Source: Caballeronia sp. INDeC2
Lineage (GTDB): Bacteria > Pseudomonadota > Gammaproteobacteria > Burkholderiales > Burkholderiaceae
Assembly (NCBI RefSeq): GCF_023631325.1
Contig: NZ_JALQDG010000027.1
Location: 248,001 to 312,000, forward strand
DNA length: 64,000 bases
Direction: 5' to 3'
Shown: piece after piece, positions 18,582-27,960 of the stretch
Numbering within the stretch: position 1 is the first letter of the stretch
Layout of the letters: each line of letters begins with the position of its first letter
Notes under the pieces: generated by a model
Told to the model about the DNA's origin: nothing
Databases searched by the model: none
What the model saw: only the letters and a program-made list of their open reading frames with translations
Position numbers and translations under genes: made by a program

Positions 18582-19535
18582 CTAAAAATCGGCGGGGCCC
18601 GATGTAACGAGCGCGTAAGGACCGCGCGTCAATTGCTGCCTGAGAAAGTCGATGCACACGCGGATCTTCGCCGAATGCGACGAGCGTGCCGATGTCACCG
18701 CCCACACGTCCGCGCGCTGCCGATAGTGCGGCAGGACGGGCACGAGCCTGCCGTCCTGCAGGCTGCCGGCGACATCCCAGATCGAGCCCATCACGATACC
18801 GAAGCCGTCCTCGGCCCATTGCCGCACGATGTCGCTGTGGTTCGATGCGATCGGCCCTGTCACCTTCACGCTTTCTTCGCCGTCGGGTCCGGAGAGCCGC
18901 CAGACGCCGAAGCGCTGATCGCGTCCGCGAAACAGCAGGCAATCGTGCTGCGCGAGTTCGGCGAGCGTCTTCGGCGCGCCGCGCCTTTCGAGATACGCGG
19001 GCGCGGCGGCGAGCACGCGAAAGCTATCGACGATCTTGTGCGCGATCAGATGCGGCTCCAGCACCTCGCCGACGCGAATGTCGATATCGAAGTTCTCGCC
19101 GACGAGATCGACGCGCCGGTCGAGCAGTTCGAGCCAGATCTCCAGCCCCGGATGACGCCGCCTGAGCAACGTGAGCGCGGGCGATACGTGCTCGCGTCCG
19201 AGCCGCAGACTCGTGCCGATGCGCAGCAGGCCGCGCGGATCGTCGAGTCCGGCGAAGGCGTCGGCCATGCCTTGCACGTCGTCGAGGATCTTTTGCGCCC
19301 ACTGAAAGGCCGCTTCGCCGTCGCTCGTGATGGAGACGCGGCGCGTCGTGCGCATGAAGAGCCTGACGCCGAGGCTCGTCTCAAGCATCGCGATGCGCTT
19401 GCTGACGTGCGCGGGCGAGATGCCGGTCTCGGTGGCCGCGGCGATGAAGCTCGAGCGCCGCGCGACGATGCAGAGCAACTGCAGGTCGCGCAGGAACTGG
19501 TCGTTGTTCGCGACGAGCGCGCTTTGCGTTTTCAT
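18582..19535 (-). CDS. LysR-family transcriptional regulator
   Basis: A 317-aa LysR regulator of the DmlR/TtdR-like branch. The HTH reads LQLLCIVARRSSFIAAATETGISPAHVSKRIAMLE, and FMRTTRRVSIT is the typical end of the DNA-binding domain. The effector domain has LLRIGTSLRLGREHVSP and RLVPVLPHY. ATG 19535 is the start consistent with the domain; the frame is open further upstream to 19754 but that part looks non-coding. It lies downstream of the cellulose operon on the same strand, separated by a long palindrome, and upstream of the iron receptor. The target is unknown. Confidence 0.88.
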   Translation of the reverse strand: MKTQSALVANNDQFLRDLQLLCIVARRSSFIAAATETGISPAHVSKRIAMLETSLGVRLFMRTTRRVSITSDGEAAFQWAQKILDDVQGMADAFAGLDDPRGLLRIGTSLRLGREHVSPALTLLRRRHPGLEIWLELLDRRVDLVGENFDIDIRVGEVLEPHLIAHKIVDSFRVLAAAPAYLERRGAPKTLAELAQHDCLLFRGRDQRFGVWRLSGPDGEESVKVTGPIASNHSDIVRQWAEDGFGIVMGSIWDVAGSLQDGRLVPVLPHYRQRADVWAVTSARSSHSAKIRVCIDFLRQQLTRGPYALVTSGPADF

Positions 19536-19626
19536 TCGAATGTCTTTTGCGGATGCGCTCGTTTGCGGCAGTGTCTTCAAGACAAGAGCGTATTCGACGC
19601 TTTCGCTAAGGCGAATGATGTGGGAC

Positions 19627-19731
19627 TTCGCCGGATCCCGTTTTGTTTTTGGTTTATTAACGCCGCCCCGCACAGCGGCAACGCTAATAGACCGACACGC
19701 CAAAACCGACGCGCCAACGGGATCCGGCGAA
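19627..19731. repeat. 105-bp imperfect palindrome downstream of bcsC
   Basis: The outer arms are a perfect 16-bp inverted repeat, TTCGCCGGATCCCGTT (19627-19642) and AACGGGATCCGGCGAA (19716-19731). Inside, 19651-19662 and 19682-19693 pair at 10 of 12 positions, and GCCGC / GCGGC (19662-19666, 19675-19679) form an inner stem. It lies between the bcsC stop and the next gene on the same strand. It could act as a transcription terminator or mRNA-stabilising structure, or be a small palindromic repeat element. Confidence 0.65.
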
Positions 19732-19767
19732 TCCCGGCCGCAAGCACAGCACACGCAAGAACGAACA

Positions 19768-22700
19768 TCAGTTCGACAGCGACAGATACGGCGAGCTGAA
19801 CGCCTGCGGCGGGAACACCGGCTGCGCGACGCTCTGACGCGTGAAGCTGTAGCGCACGTACACCGCGGCGAGCCACTCGCGATACTGATACGCGTTGCCG
19901 AACGATGCCGTCGCGCCGAAAGCGAGCTGCGGCGCGAGCTGGTACTCGCCCGTCGCGCTGAGCGAATACGACACGCCCGTCTTGCTCTGGCCGGGATAGA
20001 CCGCGCCCGCGTCCGGGGTGGCGCCGGAGTTCGCGGCTATGGACTGATACGTCGCGTTCGTCGGAAAATAGTTCGACGCGTCCTGACGATAATGCTGCAC
20101 GCCAATCGAGCCCTTCAGATCGTAGGTGAAAAGCCCCGTGCGTCCCGCATATTCGACCGGGAAGTTCAGGATCACGTACTGCTGCGGGCTGAAGTAGCCG
20201 CCTTGCCCGTACGTGAAGTACGACAGGTTCTTGTCGTAGTGCATCAGCGTGGTGTTCGCGCCGACGGTCAGCGTCTGGTCCGCGTCCTTCAGCAGACGCG
20301 TATAGATGCCGCCGCCGCCCTTCACGGCGTTGTTGGTGGCGACCTCTTTGCCGTCGAGGAACTGATACGCCGCGTTGAGGTAGACGCCGCTCGTGCCGTC
20401 GTCCCAGCCGAGATCGGCGCGCGCGCCCGTCGATGTCACCCCGCCCCATTCGAGATTCGCGCCCTGATCGCGTGTGCCGGCGTAGGAGAGCAGGCTGTCT
20501 GTAACGGCGCGGCGGGCGACCGCGAGCGAGTACGACACCTTGTCGCTGATCGCGTTCTGATACTGCAATCCGCCGACGACATTGGTTTCTCGAAAGCCGA
20601 GCGGCGTCGTGCCGACATCGCCCTTGAAGTTACGATTCTCATAGCCGAGCGAAAGGCCGACGCCCGTCGCCGTCTGCGAGCCGTAGTTGTTGGTCGGCGG
20701 ATTGGCTGTCGCGCCCAGACCCGATCCGAAGCGCGCGAGGGTGTTCGGCTGGCTGCTGGCGGTGCCGGCATCGAGCGTGACGGGCGTCGCGCGCACGATC
20801 ACGTGCCCGTTGCCCGCCTTGATGCGGCCTTCGATGGGCGCTTCGATATCGGTCAGATTGGAGAGGCCGTCCTCGCCGTCGCGGCTGCGGAAGATGAGAC
20901 CGCCCGAGACCGTGCTCGCCTGCTCGCGGTTGATTTGCGCGAGTTCTTCCGCGACGCCCGCGGTCTGAGAATTTGCGACCGGCACCGGAACGCCGCCCGC
21001 GCTCATCGTCGCGGCCGCGGCGGCGCGCTGTGCGGGCTGCGCCTGCGAAGGGTAATACGGCTGCGCGTAGCCCGCGGGCGGCTGCGGGATATACGGCTGC
21101 GGCGCGTACTGTTGCGGCGGTGGCGGCGCGTAATAGGGCTGCTGGCCGTACGGCGCCTGCGCGTACTGCGGCTGTTGTTGTTGCTGCGGCGCGCCGGACG
21201 CGTAGGGATCGGCGGGACGCGTCGCCGTCGTCTTGCGCGATGACGCCTGTTTTTTCTTAGTCGTGCTGGCGGCCGGCAGCGGCGCGTAGGCGTTCGACTG
21301 CGCATCGCGCGCGCCGGGCGACATCGGCCAAGGCGCGGCGTAGGGGTCCTGGGTAGGGTACGGCGCTTGTTGCGGATAAGGCTGCTGCTGCGGGTACCCC
21401 TGCTGTTGCGGATATGCTTGATACACCGGCTGCTGCTGATACCCCTGCGCCGGATACGCCCCCCCATCCTGTCCCGGATAAGGCTGCAACGGCGCGCCCG
21501 ATTGCCCCGAGCCATATGTGTCCGGACCGTATCCACCGCTCGATGCCGAACGCGGCGCGGCATTGGGCATCGTCGGCGGAGCGGAGGAAGGCGCCACGTA
21601 GGGCGTCGTATAAGGCGCGGGCTGAGGAGGCGGCAGATAGGTCGGCACGGGCTGCGAATAACTCTGAGGAAGGGCCTGACGATAAGACGCGCCCGATGCG
21701 AGCGCCGGATTCGACGCCGTATCGACGGCCGTCTTGCCTTCGAACGGATTGGTGCCGGGCAGCGGATTCGAGCCGATGCGGCTCATCGCGCTTTCCCAGC
21801 CCGGCGGAACATTGCCGCGACCCTGAGCGGACGCGACCGGCGCCGGCGTATTGGCGGCGACGAGCGAGCGCTGCAGGAACTGCGCGGCGAGATCGAGCTT
21901 GCCTTGCGCGCGATACATCCGGCCGATCGCGGCGAGCACGCCCGGATCGTTCGGCGCGGCCTGATACGCCTGATTTGCGTAGGTTTCGGCCAGCTTGAAA
22001 TCGCGCACGCCGCTCGCGGCCGACATCGCGGCCGTCTGCAGGCCGATATCGTCGGGACGTCGCGACAGCGCATTCTGATAGCAGGTGAGCGCGTTGCGGT
22101 CATCGCCCGCCGACGTGTACAGGCGGCCGAGCGCGGCTTGCAGATCAGCGTTGTCGGGCATCGCGGCGAGCCACGGCGAAATCACGTCGTAGGCGGCGGC
22201 GAGATCGCCTTGCCTGCGTACGACATCCGCGCGCGCCACGACGATCCCCACGTTCAGATTGTTGAAGTCGGCGCGCTGCTGCGTGGTGAGCGGCATCGAC
22301 TGAAGCCGGCGCATCACCGAGCCGAGTTCGGCGTCCTGCTGCGTCGCCGACAAGATTCCCGCGTATTGCAGCAACAAGCCGGTGTCGTTCGGCGCACTGG
22401 CGATCGCCCCGCGCACGAGCGAGAGCGCCCGTCCCGGATCGCCCGCCTTGACATACGCCGACGCCACCGCGCCCATCAGTTCCGCGTTGCCCGCCGCGAC
22501 CGGCTCGGCGCGGCGCAGGATCGCGAAGGCCTGCTGGCGCTGGCCCGCGACGGCGGTGCGCGTCGCAAGTTCGGCCTGCTGTTGCACCCACAGACGATGC
22601 TGCAACGCGGTCATCGCCGGCGTGCGCTGCGCGGCGGGAATACGGTCGAGTTGCGCGAGGCCCGCCGACCAGTCCTGCGTTTCGGCGCAAAGCAACGCGC

Positions 22701-24327
22701 TCGCGTAAAGCGCGTCGGTCATGTCGGGATGCGTGGCGAGCAGGCCATCCATCATGCTGCGCGCATTGCCGACCGCGCCCTGACGCACGTAGATGCGCGC
22801 GAGGTCGAGCCGCAGCCACGGATCGTCGGGATTGTTGAGCAGCGCGTCTTCGAAGAGACTGCGCGCCGCGCCGAGATCGCCGCGCGCTTCGGCGGCGCGC
22901 GCCTGCGCGGCCTGCGCTTCGCCGCGCAGCTTGTTGATGCCTCCCGCTTTCGCCTGCTGCTCCGTGTTCAGTCGATTGGCGAATTCGAGCGCCTCGTCGC
23001 CGCGACCTTGCGCGGCCAAAGCGCCGACGAGCCCGCGGATCGCATCGGGATTGTCGGCTTGGCGGCGCAGCGCCATGCGATACGCCTGTTCCGCGCCGCG
23101 CGGATCGCCGTTCGCGAGCAGCATTTCGCCGAGCAGCACCTGGGCGGTGACATCGGATGGATTGGTCGCGATCGCGCGTTCGAAGAGCGCCTTCGCCTGC
23201 GCGATCTGGCCGTTGCTGCGCGCGCCGATCGCATCGCTCGTATAGGTCCAGTAAGTCGCGCTCGTGAGCGCATCTTTCCAGCGCGCCGGGTTGCCGGCCC
23301 GCGATGCGCGTTCGAGATACGTCCGCGCTTCCGCGAAACGCTCCTGCTTCAGAGACGCGACGCCCATGCCGCCGAGCGCGTCGGCGTCGTTCGGATCGCT
23401 CGCGAGCACCGACGAGAAACGCGCGCGCGCCGTCACGAGATCGCCGCGATCGAGCGCGGTGAAGCCTTCCGCGACAGTGCGCCCGCGCGCATCGACGGCG
23501 GAGTCGGCCTGTGCGCGTTCGCGGGCGGACTTGTCCTGCTGGACCATCGAGTCGAAGCGCGCCTTCACGGCGGCGTCGTCCGGCGAGACTTGCAGATATG
23601 CCTGATAGAGCGGCGCATCCGATGCGCGCGCGCCGAGCCACAAGAGCGCCTGCCGCCAGCTCTTCTTCGCATCCGGGCCGACGGAGCTGTCGCCCGACAG
23701 CTTCGCGAGCCGTGCGATGCCGTCGCGCCGCGTCGTATCGCGATAAGTCAGATGCTGCGCATACGCGAGCTGATAACGCGGATCGTCGGGATTTTGGCGC
23801 GCGAGCTGTTCGAGGCCGCGGCGCGCTTCGTCCCAGCCTTGCGGCGTGGCGGCGAGCGCCTGGTAATACTCGAGTTGAAGCGCGGCCGTCGCGGGTTTGC
23901 CCTCGATCGCGCGCTTGTATTCCTGCACCGCCGACGCGCTTTGTCCGCTTTGCGCGAGACGCCGCGCGTCGTTGACGGTCTGATCGCGCGAACTGGTTTC
24001 GCCCAGACGCCGGCCGAGTTCGTCGATGTTCGGATAGTTCGGCGCGACCTGACGCAACTGCGCGAGATACTGCTGTGCGCCGCTGCCGTCCTTGCGGTCG
24101 GCGAGCACCATGCCCATGCCGAAGAGCGCGTCGGGCTGCTTCGGATTGATGCGCAGGACCTTCTGCCACGCCTGCTCCGCGAGGTCGCCACGCCGGTGCG
24201 CCTGCCAGTACTTGCCCTGATCGATGAGCACCGTGAGCGGATCGGTCGCGGCGGCCTGCGCGAAGGCCATCGACGGCGCGGCGCAAAAGAGCGCCGCGAT
24301 GATGCGTTTGCGCGTCCGGATCAGCAT
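19768..24327 (-). CDS. bcsC: Cellulose synthase outer-membrane export subunit BcsC
   Basis: A 1519-aa periplasmic/outer-membrane subunit that guides cellulose across the envelope. A signal peptide (residues 1-23) precedes a TPR solenoid running to about residue 830, with many A..G....A repeats such as NPKQPDALFGMGMVLADR. A linker unusually rich in Pro, Gln and Tyr covers about residues 890-1110 (PQQGYPQQQPYPQQ and similar). The C-terminal BcsC barrel domain starts near 1150 (VSGGLIFRSRDGEDGLSNL) and ends at YVRYSFTRQ plus a short tail. It is longer than E. coli BcsC (about 1157 aa), largely through extra TPR and linker. ATG overlaps the bcsZ stop by 7 bp; last gene of the operon. Confidence 0.95.
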   Translation of the reverse strand: MLIRTRKRIIAALFCAAPSMAFAQAAATDPLTVLIDQGKYWQAHRRGDLAEQAWQKVLRINPKQPDALFGMGMVLADRKDGSGAQQYLAQLRQVAPNYPNIDELGRRLGETSSRDQTVNDARRLAQSGQSASAVQEYKRAIEGKPATAALQLEYYQALAATPQGWDEARRGLEQLARQNPDDPRYQLAYAQHLTYRDTTRRDGIARLAKLSGDSSVGPDAKKSWRQALLWLGARASDAPLYQAYLQVSPDDAAVKARFDSMVQQDKSARERAQADSAVDARGRTVAEGFTALDRGDLVTARARFSSVLASDPNDADALGGMGVASLKQERFAEARTYLERASRAGNPARWKDALTSATYWTYTSDAIGARSNGQIAQAKALFERAIATNPSDVTAQVLLGEMLLANGDPRGAEQAYRMALRRQADNPDAIRGLVGALAAQGRGDEALEFANRLNTEQQAKAGGINKLRGEAQAAQARAAEARGDLGAARSLFEDALLNNPDDPWLRLDLARIYVRQGAVGNARSMMDGLLATHPDMTDALYASALLCAETQDWSAGLAQLDRIPAAQRTPAMTALQHRLWVQQQAELATRTAVAGQRQQAFAILRRAEPVAAGNAELMGAVASAYVKAGDPGRALSLVRGAIASAPNDTGLLLQYAGILSATQQDAELGSVMRRLQSMPLTTQQRADFNNLNVGIVVARADVVRRQGDLAAAYDVISPWLAAMPDNADLQAALGRLYTSAGDDRNALTCYQNALSRRPDDIGLQTAAMSAASGVRDFKLAETYANQAYQAAPNDPGVLAAIGRMYRAQGKLDLAAQFLQRSLVAANTPAPVASAQGRGNVPPGWESAMSRIGSNPLPGTNPFEGKTAVDTASNPALASGASYRQALPQSYSQPVPTYLPPPQPAPYTTPYVAPSSAPPTMPNAAPRSASSGGYGPDTYGSGQSGAPLQPYPGQDGGAYPAQGYQQQPVYQAYPQQQGYPQQQPYPQQAPYPTQDPYAAPWPMSPGARDAQSNAYAPLPAASTTKKKQASSRKTTATRPADPYASGAPQQQQQPQYAQAPYGQQPYYAPPPPQQYAPQPYIPQPPAGYAQPYYPSQAQPAQRAAAAATMSAGGVPVPVANSQTAGVAEELAQINREQASTVSGGLIFRSRDGEDGLSNLTDIEAPIEGRIKAGNGHVIVRATPVTLDAGTASSQPNTLARFGSGLGATANPPTNNYGSQTATGVGLSLGYENRNFKGDVGTTPLGFRETNVVGGLQYQNAISDKVSYSLAVARRAVTDSLLSYAGTRDQGANLEWGGVTSTGARADLGWDDGTSGVYLNAAYQFLDGKEVATNNAVKGGGGIYTRLLKDADQTLTVGANTTLMHYDKNLSYFTYGQGGYFSPQQYVILNFPVEYAGRTGLFTYDLKGSIGVQHYRQDASNYFPTNATYQSIAANSGATPDAGAVYPGQSKTGVSYSLSATGEYQLAPQLAFGATASFGNAYQYREWLAAVYVRYSFTRQSVAQPVFPPQAFSSPYLSLSN

Positions 24328-25463
24328 GCGCTTCTCCAGTTCGTCACGAGACGCCCGTTTTCATCGAAGCGATAACGCCCGTCGATGAAACCGCCGCCGA
24401 AGAGACCCAGCACGCGGTCGTAGTAGACCGGCTCGCGTCCCGCGCCCGGCGGCGCGACCAGCGCTTCGAGATGGGTGCGCGCGAGGCCGAGGCCGCGTTC
24501 GTCGTTCAACGCCTTGAAGTACGGCGCGAGCGCGCCCCAATACGAGAGCGGACCTTCGCCGCTCGCCGCGCCGCTGATGGTCGATACGTTCTCCGGCGGG
24601 AAACCCGTCTGCGCGACGCTCTGGCGCATGCCGCCGAGCGCGTCGAGCCAAGGGCGCGCGAGCGGATCGCCGGCCGACGCCATGCCGGCCCACAGATATA
24701 CGCGGATCGCGTCGTAGCTGCCGACATCGCCGTTCTTCGGATCGACGACGAACTGGCCATTCCGGTAAGCCGCCCAGTCCGGCGCATAGCCGTGCGGCGA
24801 CGTGACTTTGATCATCTTCGCGGCGTTTTGCGCGAGCTTCGTCCACGGGCCGTCGGGCATCTCGTGCGCGAGCCCGCGCAATAGCGGCAGCGGCAGATAA
24901 CTCGGATTCAGCCGCGTGACATCGCCGATGCGAAAGCCTTGCGGACCCGGCAGAAGCATCGGACCGAGGCCCGGCAGATCGACGATTTCCTGCTTCACGA
25001 TCTGCGTCGCGAGCGCGTAGGCGAGCTTCGTGTACATCGGCTCTTTCCACAGACGGCCCGCCTGAAAGAGGTCGTAGGCGATCCACAGATCCGAGTCGGA
25101 GGCGGAGTTCGGATCCATCACGCCGAAAGAGCCGTCCTGCCTTCTGCCCCATTGCCACGCGGGCAGGCGCAGGTTGTTCGCATCGAACTGATTGGCCGAC
25201 AGATTCGTGCGCGTCCAGCCGAGCAGACGGTCGAAGCTCGCGCGGTCGTTCGCGACGAGGGCGAAGAACATGGCGTAGGACTGGCCTTCGGACGTGGTTT
25301 GCTGCGCATCGGTCGAGCGGTCGACCACGCGGCCATCGGCCTGCACGACACGTTCGACGAAGATGCGATACGCGGGCCAGTCGCATTGCTGCGCCGCCTG
25401 CGTGCTTGCCGCGGACGCGGCGATGACTGCACCAGCGAAAAACTTGGCGGTGGATACCCGCAT
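24321..25463 (-). CDS. bcsZ: Periplasmic endo-1,4-beta-glucanase BcsZ (GH8)
   Basis: A 380-aa glycoside hydrolase family 8 endoglucanase that trims nascent cellulose in the periplasm. The signal peptide runs to the Ala-rich STQAAQ. The acid Glu lies in TSEGQSYAMFFALVAND (about residue 60). The catalytic and subsite Asp residues are in NSASDSDLWIAYDLFQAG (about 120) and KNGDVGSYDAIRVYLWAG (about 245). The spacing matches E. coli BcsZ/CMCax. It follows bcsB with a 1-bp gap and overlaps bcsC, so all are translated from one message. Confidence 0.95.
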   Translation of the reverse strand: MRVSTAKFFAGAVIAASAASTQAAQQCDWPAYRIFVERVVQADGRVVDRSTDAQQTTSEGQSYAMFFALVANDRASFDRLLGWTRTNLSANQFDANNLRLPAWQWGRRQDGSFGVMDPNSASDSDLWIAYDLFQAGRLWKEPMYTKLAYALATQIVKQEIVDLPGLGPMLLPGPQGFRIGDVTRLNPSYLPLPLLRGLAHEMPDGPWTKLAQNAAKMIKVTSPHGYAPDWAAYRNGQFVVDPKNGDVGSYDAIRVYLWAGMASAGDPLARPWLDALGGMRQSVAQTGFPPENVSTISGAASGEGPLSYWGALAPYFKALNDERGLGLARTHLEALVAPPGAGREPVYYDRVLGLFGGGFIDGRYRFDENGRLVTNWRSAC

Positions 25464-25464
25464 A

Positions 25465-27960
25465 TCAGTCCCTCAGACGCCGCGCGGCGATCGAGCGCAA
25501 CGCACGGTAGAACAGGGCGGCGATGATGAGCGCGGCGAGCACGCCGCCGAGCACCAGCAAGAGCGGATGCGACGACAACGCCCAGCGCATGTAATGCATC
25601 GGCGAAAGATGGCCGACGTAATACGCCTCGCCGTTCGACGTGACCGTCACCGTACGGCCGTGGATCACGGCCATCGCGCCCTGGATGGAAGGCAGCAGGT
25701 CGTTGTCGAGCAGGGCGGCGGAAAGATCGGCGTCGGACTGGCCGGCCGCGCTGATGAGCGCCACCGCGCTGCGTCCGCTCTTTAGCGGCGATTCGAAGCC
25801 GGTCAGGAGCGCATCGCCGTTGGCGCTCACGAGCGAAAGATCCGCGCGCGCGGGCGAGCGTTCCGGGCCTTGCTCGCCATGCCACCAGTCGACGAGCTTG
25901 AACGCGACATCGGAAAGCTGGAACGTGCGCGCGTCGCCGTCGCCGGAGAAAGGCATCTGCTTGGCCCAGCGTTGCAGAAGAGGCTGGCGTCCCGGCGATC
26001 CGAGGATGATCAGATCCTTGTCGGCGAAACGGTCGACATCGTTCGCGCTCGTCACGGTGACGCCCGTCACCGGATAACCCGTCGATGCGCCCATGCGGCC
26101 CATCTCCAGCAGATACAGGCTGTAGTCGGCCGAATTCGGCTCGTTCGGCAGCACGACCGCCGTCTGCGAGAGATCGGCGAGACGCGTGAACGGAAAGCCG
26201 CCGTTCGCGAACGCGGCCAGATCGGGCAGCGCCATGTAGTGCGGGAAGCCGGACAGATCGATGGTCGAGTTCGGATCCACCGCGCCGATCACGTTATCCA
26301 GCACGCGCCCCTGGCATTCGCCGGTCTTCGGGATGTCGTAGTAGAAGTGCAGGCGCAACTGCGCGCGCGGCGAGATGAGCAGCGGCGGCAGATAGATCTC
26401 GCGGCGCGCGGCGACGGTCTTGTCCGGCAGCACGCGGCTGAAGTACTGGCCGAGATCGAACGTCGATGTCGACACCGCCGGAATGCGCAGCGACTGCACG
26501 AAGCCGTTGTTCACGCTGATATTGAGCGACGAGCGGTCCGGCGCCGGACGCACCGTGTAGCGATAGCCGAGGTCGACCGGCACGCCCTTCGTCTGCCACA
26601 TGAAGAGATCGGGCGGCACGCGCAGGTTCACGCGCACGGCGTCGGCATCGTAGCCGTGGGCCGTCAGATCGCGCGCTTCCGCGAGTTCGCCGAAACGCAC
26701 GGGGCGATCGGTCGGCAGCCAGTTCGGCGCGTCGTACGGGCGGCGCGGCTGCAGGTCGGTGAACTGCGTGATCGTTGCGCTCGTGCCGGACAGCGTGTTC
26801 TGGCCGACGCCGAGCGCCTTCGCCGCGGTCTTGAGATCGTTGTCGTCGCGGCCGAGCACGAGCAGGAGGCGGCCGCGCGCGTTCGCGTCGCGTTCCACGA
26901 GCGCGATCGTCGGACCGGAGACCGGCGGAATATCGACGCCCGCGATCTTCGCATCGCCGACGGCGAACACCACGGCGTTGCCCGACAGCGGCACGTTGTC
27001 GGTCTGCGCCGGAAAGATCGCGCCGCGATAACCCGCGAGCGAGCCGAAGTACGACGCGACCATGCCCGCCGATTCCAGCGCGGCGAGACTCGGTTTGCCC
27101 GTGAACACGAAGGGCAGCTCGAGGCGGCGCACGTCGCGACGGTCGAAGAACGGCTGCGGCAGCGCGGCGAGATCGGGCTTGTTCGCAATCGATGCATACG
27201 TGAGATCGAGCGAGCTCGCGTTGCTCACTGTTGCCCAGAGCGTCGAACTCGACGGGTCTTCGCATTGCTGCGTGTAATGCCCGATCAACTGCACGTTGAG
27301 GTGATTGAACTCGGTGATGAAGCGCGGATCGATGGCCACGTCGCGCGCGACCAGCATGCCGGCCTGATCGCGCGGCACGGGCAGGGTCGCAGCCACTTCG
27401 CCGTTGATGAGCACCTTCAGTTGCGAGATCGAAGGCAACAGCGACGGCGAATAGCTATAGATCAGATGCAGGATCGCGCCGGTCACGACTTCGTCGCCCC
27501 GCACCGAGAACGCGATGCCGTTCTGGCCGTCGGTGCCGCGCAGTTGCAGCGGATCGAGCGCGCCGTAGTCGGCGAAGGTCAGCGTCTGGCGGCGTCCGCC
27601 GGGCACCAGCGTGCCGGGATCGGCGGTCGTCGGGATGCGCGAGGTGAGCGGCTTGTCGGGCTTGCCGGAGAACGCGGGGACGGGCATCGCGAGCGCCGGC
27701 TGCTGGATCGCGGCGGGGTTGTACACCACGGCCGGACTCGGCGCGGGCACGGCGCCGACGCCCGTCGCCTGCTGCGTGGCCGGCGAGTCGGCTCCTGAAG
27801 CCGCGGTCGCCGCCGCGGCCGCGGATGCGATCGGCGCGGCGAATGCGGTCTGCAAGGCCATCAAGACGGCCAGCGCGCGGCCCAGCGGTCTTTCGCAAAA
27901 ACGCGGCGCGCGCTCGCCCGTTTCGTTATCAACGCGCAACTTCGACATACCCGTGCCCAT
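25465..27960 (-). CDS. bcsB: Cellulose synthase subunit BcsB, c-di-GMP-complex partner
   Basis: An 831-aa periplasmic subunit anchored to the inner membrane, the obligate partner of BcsA. After an N-terminal signal/membrane segment and an Ala/Pro-rich region, the paired carbohydrate-binding and flavodoxin-like domains are visible, with GTDGQNGIAFSVRGDEVV and LINGEVAATLPV. The single C-terminal membrane helix is HPLLLVLGGVLAALIIAALF. The start ATG 27960 overlaps the bcsA stop in a TAATG arrangement; ATG 27948 four codons on is an alternative. The frame is open far upstream but that overlaps bcsA and is not coding. Confidence 0.95.
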   Translation of the reverse strand: MGTGMSKLRVDNETGERAPRFCERPLGRALAVLMALQTAFAAPIASAAAAATAASGADSPATQQATGVGAVPAPSPAVVYNPAAIQQPALAMPVPAFSGKPDKPLTSRIPTTADPGTLVPGGRRQTLTFADYGALDPLQLRGTDGQNGIAFSVRGDEVVTGAILHLIYSYSPSLLPSISQLKVLINGEVAATLPVPRDQAGMLVARDVAIDPRFITEFNHLNVQLIGHYTQQCEDPSSSTLWATVSNASSLDLTYASIANKPDLAALPQPFFDRRDVRRLELPFVFTGKPSLAALESAGMVASYFGSLAGYRGAIFPAQTDNVPLSGNAVVFAVGDAKIAGVDIPPVSGPTIALVERDANARGRLLLVLGRDDNDLKTAAKALGVGQNTLSGTSATITQFTDLQPRRPYDAPNWLPTDRPVRFGELAEARDLTAHGYDADAVRVNLRVPPDLFMWQTKGVPVDLGYRYTVRPAPDRSSLNISVNNGFVQSLRIPAVSTSTFDLGQYFSRVLPDKTVAARREIYLPPLLISPRAQLRLHFYYDIPKTGECQGRVLDNVIGAVDPNSTIDLSGFPHYMALPDLAAFANGGFPFTRLADLSQTAVVLPNEPNSADYSLYLLEMGRMGASTGYPVTGVTVTSANDVDRFADKDLIILGSPGRQPLLQRWAKQMPFSGDGDARTFQLSDVAFKLVDWWHGEQGPERSPARADLSLVSANGDALLTGFESPLKSGRSAVALISAAGQSDADLSAALLDNDLLPSIQGAMAVIHGRTVTVTSNGEAYYVGHLSPMHYMRWALSSHPLLLVLGGVLAALIIAALFYRALRSIAARRLRD

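Noticed and set aside
21367..24375. 1002-codon plus frame opposite bcsC
   Set aside because: Arg-rich antisense shadow of the TPR region of BcsC.
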